Assembly (NCBI GenBank): GCA_030041045.1
Contig: JASHOQ010000032.1
Coordinates: 38,531-102,530 of the forward strand
Reading direction: 5' to 3'
DNA length: 64,000 nucleotides
Source: Acidobacteriaceae bacterium
GTDB lineage: Bacteria; Acidobacteriota; Terriglobia; Terriglobales; Acidobacteriaceae
The notes beneath the pieces were generated by a model. That model saw nothing but the letters and a program-made list of their open reading frames with translations, searched no databases and was not told the DNA's origin. A program made the translations under genes and the position numbers. Positions 53,568 through 61,056 of this stretch are shown in pieces; the stretch's first letter is position 1, and every line of letters starts with the position of its first letter.

Positions 53568-54740
53568 CTGTTTCACCGCCTCCGCGTACACGCGCTGTGC
53601 GGCTTCCACGGCCTGGCCGTAGACGACCGGCAAGCCGAGAGTGTCTTTGGCGATGTGCTCCATGGCGCCGAGCAGGGCCACGGTGTCGAGATAGTCGAAG
53701 AAACCGAGGTGCGCCACGCGGAAGATCTTGCCCTGCATCTCGCCCTGGCCGTTGGCGGTGACAAGCGCAAAGCGCGCCTTGAGGGCTTTGACAACGGTGC
53801 CCGAGTCCATGCCTTCGGGCACGGCGACGGCCGTAGCCGCTGCCGCCGGCGCGGTGGGCGCAAAGAGCGTAAAGCCGAGCGCCACCAGGCCGGCGCGCGT
53901 GGCCGCAGCGTTCACTTCCGCATTGTTGACGAGCGCGATGCGGCCTTTTTCGAGATCGCCTCCGGCCTGTCCGGCAATGTAATCGAGCGCCGCGACCAGG
54001 CCGGCAACGAGGGCAACGGCCGGAGTGTACGCGCTCTCGCCCTTCACGGCGTTCTTGCGCTCCTTGCGCAGGTCGAAATAATAGCGTGGATTTTTTGACG
54101 TTTCCATCGCCGCCCACGCGCGCTCGCTTACGCTCAGGTAGGCCAGGCCGGGGGGTATCATGACGGCTTTCTGCGAGCCGCCGATGAGAATGTCGATGCC
54201 CCAGCCGTCCACGTCGAAGCGCGTGGTGCCGAGGCCGGTGATGCCGTCGACCACGAGAAGTGTGTTCGGCGCCATCTGGTCGCGCAGTTTGGCGATGGCT
54301 TCGATGTCATGGCGGACGGCGGTAGAGGTTTCGGTGGCCTGCACGAATACCGCCTTTTGCTCGGGCTTGAGCGCGGCCCGGATCTGGTCGAGGTCGAACG
54401 TCTGGCCGTAGGGTGCGGAGACCACGTCCGGCTGGCAGCCGAAGGCCTTGACGAGGCCGGTCCAGCGCTCGCCGAACTTGCCGGCAGTGAGCACCAGCAC
54501 GCGATCGCCAGGCGAGGTGAGGTTGGTGACCGCAGCCTCCATGGCGCCGGTGCCGGAGGACGAGAGGAGCAGAACGTCGTTGCTGGTGCCGACAAAGACC
54601 TTTAGCTGCGCCAGCACCTTCTGAAAGAGCGCGCGGAACTCGGGAGTGCGGTGGTGGATGTCGGCCGCGGCCATGGCGAACTGGGCGTCGGGCAACAGCG
54701 GGGTGGGACCGGGGGTATAGAGGCGGGTTTTGCGGATCAT
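53565..54740 (-). CDS. Class V aminotransferase, serine-pathway type
   Basis: A 391-residue fold-type I enzyme. YTPGPTPLLPDAQFAM, HHRTPEFRALFQ, SSSGTGAMEAAVTNL, VVDGITGLGTT and the PLP-Lys segment GGSQKAVMIPPGL match the alanine-glyoxylate / serine-pyruvate aminotransferase family. In organisms without classical SerC, such enzymes can act as phosphoserine transaminase. Adjacent placement just upstream of serA supports 3-phosphohydroxypyruvate + glutamate to phosphoserine as its role; this is inferred. ATG 54740 with AGGAG upstream. Its stop codon lies within a heptamer repeat. Confidence 0.88.
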   Translation of the reverse strand: MIRKTRLYTPGPTPLLPDAQFAMAAADIHHRTPEFRALFQKVLAQLKVFVGTSNDVLLLSSSGTGAMEAAVTNLTSPGDRVLVLTAGKFGERWTGLVKAFGCQPDVVSAPYGQTFDLDQIRAALKPEQKAVFVQATETSTAVRHDIEAIAKLRDQMAPNTLLVVDGITGLGTTRFDVDGWGIDILIGGSQKAVMIPPGLAYLSVSERAWAAMETSKNPRYYFDLRKERKNAVKGESAYTPAVALVAGLVAALDYIAGQAGGDLEKGRIALVNNAEVNAAATRAGLVALGFTLFAPTAPAAAATAVAVPEGMDSGTVVKALKARFALVTANGQGEMQGKIFRVAHLGFFDYLDTVALLGAMEHIAKDTLGLPVVYGQAVEAAQRVYAEAVKQ

Positions 54741-54780
54741 CTACTTTCTCCTGCTGGGAAAAATACTGAGCTGAAATCAC

Positions 54781-54809
54781 ATAATACACAAATTTGTGGT
54801 TTTTGTGAA
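54781..54809 (-). promoter_or_regulatory. Promoter with palindromic operator in its spacer
   Basis: On the minus strand, TTCACA (54809-54804), a 17-bp spacer, and TATTAT (54786-54781), each 5 of 6 to consensus. The spacer holds a perfect 12-bp palindrome CACAAATTTGTG (54787-54798) next to the -10. The predicted start lies about 35 nt upstream of the aminotransferase ATG. Repressor control is inferred from the position; the HTH domain fused to SerA is one candidate. Confidence 0.65.
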
Positions 54810-54937
54810 TAGGCTAATGCGGAAAATAGGGAAACATCCCGACCTGGGAACTGTTCCCGCAGCCGGGGAGAGAAGCATTCTTGCCCTGTGGTTTAATGGG
54901 GTCGATCTCCAGTTCATTCGGTTGAGGTGTCGAAAGC

Positions 54938-55435
54938 ATGGGAGATTTGGAAACCGATCTGCCGCCGGAGAAGCCGAGGCGCGATGACTCGACGATCCCT
55001 GTGCCTGTGGTGCTGAGCGCCTTCTACCAGTTCGCCAAGGCCGGCTATCTGCTTTACGTATTTTGGGTTGTGCACAAGGCGGCCCTGGCCGGAACGTCAG
55101 GAGCCGATCCGGGAGACGCACTGGTGCTGGCGCTCCCGGTCTTCGCGTTGATCATGTTCATCGCCGGTTTGGGCCTGCTGGCATTGAGGCCTTGGGCGCG
55201 TCACATATTGCTCGCCGGCGGGGCGCTGGCCCTTCCCTGGCTTCCCTTGCACCCCATGCGCCTCCAGTGGGGCCCCATCGTCACCTACGGGGCCCTGCAG
55301 CCCTACCTGCCGCGAGCCGTGATGATGACCATCATGGTGATCGATGTCGTAGTCTACGCCACGCTTGTCTGCTATCCCGATGTGGCCGATGCCTTCGGCG
55401 AGAAGGGCGGCGACCCTTATTACTCCGGCGAGTGA
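54938..55435 (+). CDS. Hypothetical membrane protein
   Basis: A 165-residue protein with a charged N-terminus (about 25 residues) and four hydrophobic segments: around FYQFAKAGYLLYVFWVV, ALPVFALIMFIAGLGLLAL, HILLAGGALALPWLPL and VMMTIMVIDVVVYATL. No family motif is recognised. GAGGTG precedes the ATG. It ends 31 bp before the YqeY gene and is probably co-transcribed with it. Confidence 0.7.
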   Translation: MGDLETDLPPEKPRRDDSTIPVPVVLSAFYQFAKAGYLLYVFWVVHKAALAGTSGADPGDALVLALPVFALIMFIAGLGLLALRPWARHILLAGGALALPWLPLHPMRLQWGPIVTYGALQPYLPRAVMMTIMVIDVVVYATLVCYPDVADAFGEKGGDPYYSGE

Positions 55436-55466
55436 GCATTTAAAATCGGGTCGTGAGGAACGAACG

Positions 55467-55949
55467 ATGACGGAAGCCGGAGCACTCGAAGCGCTCATCA
55501 GCCAACAGATTGTGACCGCCATGAAGACGCGCGACGCGGAGCGGACGGGCGCGCTGCGGCTGATCAAGAATGCGCTCAAGAACAAGGCCATTGAAAAGCG
55601 CGCGCCGCTGACCCAGGCAGAGGGCGAACAGACGCTGGCCTCGATGATCAAGCAGCGGCGCGACTCGATCGAGCAGTTCGCGCGCGGCAACCGGCCGGAC
55701 CTGGTGGCGAAGGAAGAGGCGGAGATCGTTGTCATCGAGGAGTTTTTGCCTAAGGCACTGGACGAGGCGGGACTGGAGGCGCTGGTTACCGGCGCGTTGG
55801 CCGAGCTGGCCGCGCAGATGGACCGGAAGCCGGGACCGAAAGAGATGGGACCAGCGATGAAAGCGGTGCAGGCCAAGTTGCAGGCCGCCGGCGTGCGGGC
55901 CGAGGGCCGCACCGTGAGCGAGATGTTGAAAAAGGCGTTGACCGGGTGA
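55467..55949 (+). CDS. GatB/YqeY domain protein
   Basis: A 160-residue protein with the YqeY layout: LISQQIVTAMKTRDAERTGALRLI, the EFLPKALDEAGLEALV block, and DRKPGPKEMGPAMKAVQAKL. YqeY resembles the tail domain of GatB, the tRNA-dependent amidotransferase subunit, and is proposed to bind tRNA; its role as a free-standing protein is unclear. ATG 55467 follows GAGGAA; the frame upstream overlaps the membrane-protein gene and is not conserved. Confidence 0.9.
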   Translation: MTEAGALEALISQQIVTAMKTRDAERTGALRLIKNALKNKAIEKRAPLTQAEGEQTLASMIKQRRDSIEQFARGNRPDLVAKEEAEIVVIEEFLPKALDEAGLEALVTGALAELAAQMDRKPGPKEMGPAMKAVQAKLQAAGVRAEGRTVSEMLKKALTG

Positions 55950-56224
55950 AGGCAGGGAGCCAGGGATCGCAAGGCGCGACGCCTGGTTTCCCGGGCTGAA
56001 CTGGGAAACGCCCCAGGGAATGGATGAAATTTCGAACTGGATGGCAAAATGAGGGCGTTTTTCGGTTTCGCGGAGAAACTAATCCGCGCGGGTGGGGTCA
56101 GAGAGAACATCCCTCCCCCGGGACGGCTCTCTCGTGTGAGCCGTGCCGCACGGCGGAGGCTGGCAAAATGCATCGCCCCATGGGAACCTTCGAGAAATTT
56201 GGGACGCGCCGCCGGAAAGGGATT
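55950..56224 (+). other. Structured leader upstream of the DUF3300 gene
   Basis: 275 bp with several potential stems: ACGGCTC-TCTCGTGT-GAGCCGT (56122-56143), directly followed by GCCG-CA-CGGC (56144-56153), and GGGTGGGG near 56091 that can pair with CCCTCCCCC near 56110. The word TGGCAAAATG occurs twice. The frame of the downstream gene is open through it but not conserved. No known riboswitch was recognised. Confidence 0.4.
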
Positions 56225-58075
56225 ATGAGACCTGAATCGGATATGCGCGGAATGGGAGCGGTGGGGTTTGCTGCCTTGCCGGCATCGCGGTTGAAGTTCT
56301 TATGGGCGTTGGCGCTGGCGGGCGCTGCGCTGATTGCAGCACCCGTGGTCACGCGTGCGCAGCAGCCGTACGGGTATCCTTACGGCGCGCCGGCCCCACC
56401 CGCGCAGGCCCAGTACCCGCAACAGAATCCCTACGGCTACCAGCAGCCGCAATATGCGCAGCCGCAATACGGCCAACCCCAATATCCGCAGCCGCAATAT
56501 GCGCAGCCGGCGTATCCGCAACAGCCGAACGGCTATGGCCAGCCCGACCAGTACGCCGACCAAGGCCAACCCTATGCGCAGCCCGATGGGCAGTATCCAA
56601 ACCAGGCAACTGGCCAGGCGCCGGACATGGGTGCGCCGCAACCGGGGCCCACGCAACAGCCGCTGAGCGCGGCCGATCTCGAACAGCTTCTGGCTCCGAT
56701 CGCGCTCTATCCCGACAATCTGCTGGCGCAAATCCTCGCCGGCTCAACGTATCCGGCGCAGGTGGCCGCGGCTGATCAATGGCTGCACCAGATGCAGGCG
56801 CAGGGCTACGGATCGCCGGATCAGCTTGCCGCCGGCGCCGAGGCGCAGGGCGCGTGGGATCCCAGCGTGAAGGCGCTGACGGCGTTTCCGCAAACGCTGG
56901 ACATGCTCAGCCAGAATCTCCAGTGGACGACGGCGCTGGGCAATGCCTATTACAACCAGCCGCAGGACGTGATGCAGACGGTGCAGGTGCTTCGCCAGCG
57001 GGCGCAGCAAGCCGGGAATCTGGAGAATACCGCACAGGAAGACGTGACCGACGACCAGGGCTACATCGACGTGGCGCCGGCGAATCCGCAGGTGGTGTAC
57101 GTGCCCGCCTACGATCCGTGGGATGTCTACGGCGCGCCGATTGCGCCCTATCCGGGCTACTCGGTGCTGGGCGCGCTGGGCTCGTTCTTTGGCGGAGCGC
57201 TGGTGAACTTCGGTCCGGGCGTGGCCATGGCGGCCTTTGACCGCTTCCCCTTCGGGTGGATTGGGTGGGGATTGAACTGGCTCGCACACGGAATCTTCTT
57301 TAACCACTCGCCCTATTTCACGCGCAGCACTACGGTGGCGGATTGGGGATTTCCCCATGGCGGGCAGCGAGTGTTTGGCGCGCGCGGCTTTGCGAACGGC
57401 TACCACGGGCCGCAGCCGTACAATCGTGGGCCGCAGCCCTATAACCGCATGGGCGGCGGCTATGTTCCGGCGCGCGGCGATGCGGCCATGCGCGGGGCAT
57501 ATCGAAGTGAGGGATCTCCCGCGGGCAGCAGCTACGGGCGCGGATTCGCCGTCACACACCCTGAAGTTCCGGGCCAGCAGGCCTACAACCGCGTACCTGA
57601 GCCGGTGAGCCGGCCGCAGGCGTTCGCCGGCGGCGGGAACTATGCACGCCCGCCCTACGGTAATGGCCAGGCAAGCCGGCCCGCGGAAAACTACGCGAGC
57701 GGCACGGCCAGGGGGTTTGCCAATGCCTACCCCGGCTATCGCGCACCCTCGTATCAGGCCCCATCCTATCGCGAGCCTGCGTTCCGGCAGCCGACGAACG
57801 AGCCGCGGCAATTTCCATCTCAGCAGTTCAGGGCCCCGCAAATGAATTCTTCACGCGGGTTCACCGGCCGGAATGACGGCGCCTACACCGATTTTGCGCG
57901 CAACGAGCACTCGAGCGGATTTCATCCTTTCGAGGGCGGGCGCGAACCCAAGAGTTTCCGCGAAGAAGGCTTCGGCGGCGGTCACGCGCCGCGGGGATTC
58001 GGGCACGAGAAAGCGCCCAAGGCTCCGAAAGAAAGCCATTCCAGCGGCGGTCACGGCCACGGGCACTGGCGGTAG
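56225..58075 (+). CDS. Secreted DUF3300 protein with PQY repeats
   Basis: A 616-residue protein. A signal peptide (FLWALALAGAALIAAPVVTRAQ) leads into a Gln/Pro/Tyr repeat region (about 50-130, PQYAQPQYGQ units). DUF3300 follows: LEQLLAPIALYPDNLLAQIL, STYPAQVAAADQWL, YIDVAPANPQVVYVPAYDP. The C-terminal ~250 residues are low-complexity, rich in Gly, Tyr, Pro, Arg and Asn, ending in a His-rich tail. GGAAAGGG precedes ATG 56225. The function is unknown; the composition suggests a surface or matrix protein. Confidence 0.85.
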   Translation: MRPESDMRGMGAVGFAALPASRLKFLWALALAGAALIAAPVVTRAQQPYGYPYGAPAPPAQAQYPQQNPYGYQQPQYAQPQYGQPQYPQPQYAQPAYPQQPNGYGQPDQYADQGQPYAQPDGQYPNQATGQAPDMGAPQPGPTQQPLSAADLEQLLAPIALYPDNLLAQILAGSTYPAQVAAADQWLHQMQAQGYGSPDQLAAGAEAQGAWDPSVKALTAFPQTLDMLSQNLQWTTALGNAYYNQPQDVMQTVQVLRQRAQQAGNLENTAQEDVTDDQGYIDVAPANPQVVYVPAYDPWDVYGAPIAPYPGYSVLGALGSFFGGALVNFGPGVAMAAFDRFPFGWIGWGLNWLAHGIFFNHSPYFTRSTTVADWGFPHGGQRVFGARGFANGYHGPQPYNRGPQPYNRMGGGYVPARGDAAMRGAYRSEGSPAGSSYGRGFAVTHPEVPGQQAYNRVPEPVSRPQAFAGGGNYARPPYGNGQASRPAENYASGTARGFANAYPGYRAPSYQAPSYREPAFRQPTNEPRQFPSQQFRAPQMNSSRGFTGRNDGAYTDFARNEHSSGFHPFEGGREPKSFREEGFGGGHAPRGFGHEKAPKAPKESHSSGGHGHGHWR

Positions 58076-58098
58076 AGCATTTTGATGCAGTGTTGTCC
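58073..58098. repeat. Possible decayed family B end
   Basis: TAGAGCATTTTGATGCAGTG and the following TTGTCC resemble the left end of family B (TAGGGCATTTTCTGAG ... TGTGTCC). No matching right end or CTCCCTGTTGGTC core is found downstream. It starts within the DUF3300 stop codon. Confidence 0.3.
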
Positions 58099-58246
58099 TG
58101 GTGGGCCAGGTGGCGTTTTATTTTTGACACGACGCCTCCTCGGAACAGAGCAGCATCCAAAGATCTAGGAACCTGCACCTCTGCAGCGCAGCTTGCGCGC
58201 TTGACCCCCTGCATAACTCCTTGGTCGATCATCCAGGGAGGTTCCG

Positions 58247-58501
58247 ATGACCAACTTCATGCTTGCCGGGCCCACCAACGCTCCTCGGACACGCAACCGG
58301 CGGCTTTTGCAATTGCGGCTGGCCTTTTCCACAGCAGCGGCAGTATTCTTTCTCTTCCAGTCGCTCAATCCCGCCTTTCTGCGTTCACCGGTTGAATCCA
58401 CGAACATTTTTCTCCACGTCTGCATTGCCATTTTCGGCGTGGCCTGGCTGGTGCAGTCGTTTGCGCTGATCCGCCAGTTGTATCGAGAGGATTCAAGATA
58501 A
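58247..58501 (+). CDS. Small hypothetical membrane protein
   Basis: An 84-residue protein with two hydrophobic segments (LAFSTAAAVFFLFQSL and VCIAIFGVAWLVQSFALI) and a basic N-terminus. GGGAGG with good spacing precedes the ATG. It converges with the PadR regulator gene. No family is recognised. Confidence 0.65.
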   Translation: MTNFMLAGPTNAPRTRNRRLLQLRLAFSTAAAVFFLFQSLNPAFLRSPVESTNIFLHVCIAIFGVAWLVQSFALIRQLYREDSR

Positions 58502-58520
58502 AGCAGAGTAAAGCGCGAGC

Positions 58521-58856
58521 TCACTGGCCGCCGGCGATGCGGCGCGGGTGCTCCTCATGCAGCTCATGGTGCAACTCATCGACCTTGGCGCGTGCCGCCA
58601 GCAGGGCCTTTCTGCCGCGGGGCGTGATGCGATAAAACCGGCGCATGCGACCGCCGGCGCGATGCGAAACAGACTTGAGCAGGCCGGATCGCTCCAATCC
58701 GTGCAGCAGCGGATACAGGGTGCCGGGGCCGATGCGATAGCCGTGCCGGGCGAGTTCCTGTTTCATGGCCAGGCCGAAGACCGGCTCCTGGGCAGCGTGC
58801 AGCAGGACGTGCATGCGGATGAGTCCGTGAAAGAGCTCCTGATCGCGGCGCGCCAC
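58521..58856 (-). CDS. PadR family transcriptional regulator
   Basis: A 111-residue winged-helix protein: LIRMHVLLHAAQEPVFGLAMKQEL, IGPGTLYPLLHGLERSGLL and RMRRFYRITPRGRKALLAARAKV are the PadR core. The GTG at 58856 is chosen because it gives the normal PadR length; the frame is open to 59006, but that would cross the divergent promoter. There is no Shine-Dalgarno site; a TATATT box ends 7 bp upstream, so the message may be leaderless. It probably controls the divergent gene at 58927 and itself. Confidence 0.85.
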   Translation of the reverse strand: MARRDQELFHGLIRMHVLLHAAQEPVFGLAMKQELARHGYRIGPGTLYPLLHGLERSGLLKSVSHRAGGRMRRFYRITPRGRKALLAARAKVDELHHELHEEHPRRIAGGQ

Positions 58857-58863
58857 AGAAATT

Positions 58864-58917
58864 AATATAGCGCCAAACCGGCGAGCGGTTGCGAATGATC
58901 GAATTTCGATATATAGT
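58864..58917. promoter_or_regulatory. Divergent promoters and dyad between padR and envelope gene
   Basis: Plus strand: TTGCGA (58889-58894), 17-bp spacer, TATAGT (58912-58917), start codon at 58927. The spacer contains the perfect dyad ATCGAA-T-TTCGAT (58898-58910). Minus strand: TATATT at 58869-58864, ending 7 bp before the padR GTG, with no good -35. The dyad is a candidate PadR site by position. Confidence 0.55.
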
Positions 58918-58926
58918 TGCGGGCGA

Positions 58927-59790
58927 ATGGCTGCCCCAGCCGAGCGCGCAGGCCGGATCTCGTTCAATAAGCGGGTAAGGGCTTGCGGCCCTGGGCTTGG
59001 GTGCATGCTGGCCGCGGCCCTGCTCCTGGCCGGCGCAAAGGCGCGGGCGCAGGGGCCGCCGTACCAGACCGACGATCCCGTGCCGGTGGACCTGCACCAC
59101 TACGAGTTCTACATCTTCGGCGGCGTGGACGGCACGACGGCGGAGATCGATGCAACGGGTCCGGCGTTCGAGTTCAACTGGGGCGCGATTCCGCGGGTGC
59201 AACTGCACGCCATTTTGCCCTGGGGCGTGGTGGCGCCTTCCAATAATCCCGTGTATCTGCCGGGCGGGATGGGATCAACCTGCTTCGGGCTGACGGACAT
59301 GGAACTAGGCGCGAAGATTGCGTTCATCAAGGAGGGCAAGCGCATACCGCAGATCGGCAGTTTTACCATGTTCGAGATGCCGACCGGGAGCTACACAAAG
59401 GGACTGGGGGTGGGCAAGGTGTGGTACAAGCTGCCCATCTGGCTGCAGAAGAACAGCGGCAAGTGGCTCTTCGATGGCGGCGGAGGCTACCAAGTGGTGC
59501 CACAGACCGGATACCGCGATTTCTTTTACACGGGTTGGCTGGTGAAGCGCGAGCTGAGCGAGCAGTGGGAGCTGGGCGCGGAGGTGTTTGCGCACGGGCG
59601 CGAGGGCTACGCGGCGGCGCAGACGCAGGCATCCACGCTGGTGGATATGGGCGGGTACTACCACTTCAAGAGAAATACCAACGAGCAGATTTTGTTTTGT
59701 TACGGCCACTCGGTGGCGGGGCAGACAGAGAACTACGCCTATGCAGGCATGTACTGGACGTGGGGCAAGGACGAGAAGAAGAAGGATTGA
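58927..59790 (+). CDS. Putative outer-membrane beta-barrel protein
   Basis: A 287-residue protein. A signal peptide (LGCMLAAALLLAGAKARAQG) is followed by GPPYQTDDPVPVDLHHYEFYIF and alternating aromatic beta-strand segments to the C-terminus (YAYAGMYWTWG). This resembles the family of phenol-degradation MetA-like/transporter-type barrels. The function is unknown. It is divergent from padR and first of a three-gene unit with two membrane proteins. A near-consensus promoter places the transcript start only ~3 nt before the ATG. Confidence 0.7.
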   Translation: MAAPAERAGRISFNKRVRACGPGLGCMLAAALLLAGAKARAQGPPYQTDDPVPVDLHHYEFYIFGGVDGTTAEIDATGPAFEFNWGAIPRVQLHAILPWGVVAPSNNPVYLPGGMGSTCFGLTDMELGAKIAFIKEGKRIPQIGSFTMFEMPTGSYTKGLGVGKVWYKLPIWLQKNSGKWLFDGGGGYQVVPQTGYRDFFYTGWLVKRELSEQWELGAEVFAHGREGYAAAQTQASTLVDMGGYYHFKRNTNEQILFCYGHSVAGQTENYAYAGMYWTWGKDEKKKD

Positions 59791-59824
59791 GGATGGATGT
59801 TCGCAGATGCGAAAAGGAAAAACC

Positions 59825-59880
59825 GCAGATCCTTCGTCTCGCCCGCCCGCTGCGACGGGCGGACCGGCTCAGGATGACAG
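59825..59880. repeat. Intergenic palindromic repeat, family A, copy 2 (inverted)
   Basis: It starts GCAGATCCTTCG and ends GCTCAGGATGACAG, the reverse of the ends of copy 1 (11419-11516). The centre is a different hairpin, CGCCCG-CTGCGA-CGGGCG (59844-59861). It lies 20 bp before the start of the next gene. Confidence 0.8.
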
Positions 59881-59899
59881 CACAAATGGGAGTGAACCG

Positions 59900-60466
59900 A
59901 TGGAGATCACGACGCGCGGATTGTGGACGCTGATTCACGGCATGGGATTCGGCGGGCTGTATTTGCTCGCCGGCTCGGGCGCGCTGGTGGAGCTTTACCG
60001 CCGGTACGGGAATCGGGTGAATAGCTCAGGCGCGGATCAGAGCGATCGGTTTCTGCGCGTGTATCTCATTGCCATGGCAGCGCTGGCCTGGCTGGCGGTG
60101 CTGACGGGCACGTACATCATTTACCCGTGGTATCGCGCCACGCCGCCGGCGGGAACTGTGGATTTGCATGGGTTTCCGCAGCGGCTGCTGATGGCGAGCC
60201 CGCAAACCGTCGGCTGGCACGCTTTGGGGATGGAGTGGAAGGAGCACGTGGCGTGGCTGGCGCCCATTGCCGTTACCATGGCGGCCGCGGTGGTGGGTCA
60301 GTACGGGCGCGGCCTCCAGGAGCACAAGGCGCTGCGCAGAGCCGTGATTTGTTTCCTATGGGTATCGCTTGCCGCCGCGGGCGTGGCCGGGTTTTTCGGC
60401 GCCATGCTCAACAAGAATGCGCCGGTTGAGGGTGGCGCAACCATACGGCTCACGGCGGGAGGGTGA
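59900..60466 (+). CDS. Hypothetical polytopic membrane protein
   Basis: A 188-residue protein with about four to five hydrophobic segments: LIHGMGFGGLYLLAGSGAL, VYLIAMAALAWLAVLTGTYII, HVAWLAPIAVTMAAAVVG and ICFLWVSLAAAGVAGFFGA. His and Arg residues within or flanking the helices recall heme-binding or cytochrome-associated membrane proteins, but no motif proves this. ATG 59900 with GGGAG upstream. It overlaps or abuts the next gene's ribosome-binding site and is co-transcribed with it. Confidence 0.7.
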   Translation: MEITTRGLWTLIHGMGFGGLYLLAGSGALVELYRRYGNRVNSSGADQSDRFLRVYLIAMAALAWLAVLTGTYIIYPWYRATPPAGTVDLHGFPQRLLMASPQTVGWHALGMEWKEHVAWLAPIAVTMAAAVVGQYGRGLQEHKALRRAVICFLWVSLAAAGVAGFFGAMLNKNAPVEGGATIRLTAGG

Positions 60467-60468
60467 GA

Positions 60469-60828
60469 ATGCAAGACTCCGGCCTGAGAATTCACCTGGC
60501 AGCTTCGGCAACCGGGGGCGAGAACGCCAACGGCGCCGGCGCAGCGGCAGTTCTTGCCGCCGGCATCGGCTGCTTTGTTCTGGGTGCACTTGCCGTGCTG
60601 GCGGACAAGAGCACCGCGGTCAAGAACCGCATGATTTTCTCGCGGCCGACGGGTCCGCTCAGCGGCGTGACCACGCTGGCTATCGCCGCGTGGCTGCTCG
60701 CGTGGATGGTGTTGCATTTGTGCTGGCGCAGGAAAGAGATCGCGCTGGGGCCGGCGCTGGGCGCGGCGTTTGTCCTGCTCGCGCTCTCGCTGCTGCTCGC
60801 GTTTCCGCCGCTGGCCGACTGGCTGTGA
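60469..60828 (+). CDS. Hypothetical membrane protein
   Basis: A 119-residue protein with three hydrophobic segments (AAAVLAAGIGCFVLGALAV, LAIAAWLLAWMVLHLCW, ALGAAFVLLALSLLLAF). GGGAGGGTGAGA, inside the end of the previous gene, serves as ribosome-binding site for ATG 60469, only 2 bp after the preceding stop. The family is unknown. Third gene of the envelope unit. Confidence 0.7.
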   Translation: MQDSGLRIHLAASATGGENANGAGAAAVLAAGIGCFVLGALAVLADKSTAVKNRMIFSRPTGPLSGVTTLAIAAWLLAWMVLHLCWRRKEIALGPALGAAFVLLALSLLLAFPPLADWL

Positions 60829-60908
60829 GGGGGCCTTGGCGCTTCGGCGTTGCCGGTCTAATTGCAGGGATGCGAGCTTGAGTTGGCGCCAGCCGGGCAT
60901 GGTCCTCC

Positions 60909-60964
60909 GGGCCTGAAGGCCCAACCGTCATGTGCCCGCGAATTCCGTGGCCTGAAGGCCACGG
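60909..60964. repeat. REP-like palindrome pair with TGAA loops
   Basis: GGGCC-TGAA-GGCCC (60909-60922) and CCGTGGCC-TGAA-GGCCACGG (60945-60964), 22 bp apart, the same spacing as the pair at 36548-36601. Confidence 0.85.
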
Positions 60965-60992
60965 CTTCCTCCCGAACTCGAAGTGAATGGAC

Positions 60993-61031
60993 AAAAAAAA
61001 GCGCCGGAGAACGATCTTCTGCTCTCCGGCG
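60993..61031 (-). terminator. Rho-independent terminator of the DUF4382 gene
   Basis: On the minus strand, CGCCGGAGA (rc of 61023-61031) pairs with TCTCCGGCG (rc of 61002-61010), followed by eight T. It begins 26 bp after the stop of the gene ending at 61057. Confidence 0.93.
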
Positions 61032-61056
61032 TGCGATTGGCTGAAGGAGGTTGCGG

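Noticed and set aside
56122..56153. Group II intron domain V-like hairpins
   Set aside because: The stem-loop order and sequence do not match the domain V consensus, and no intron-encoded protein or boundaries are present.
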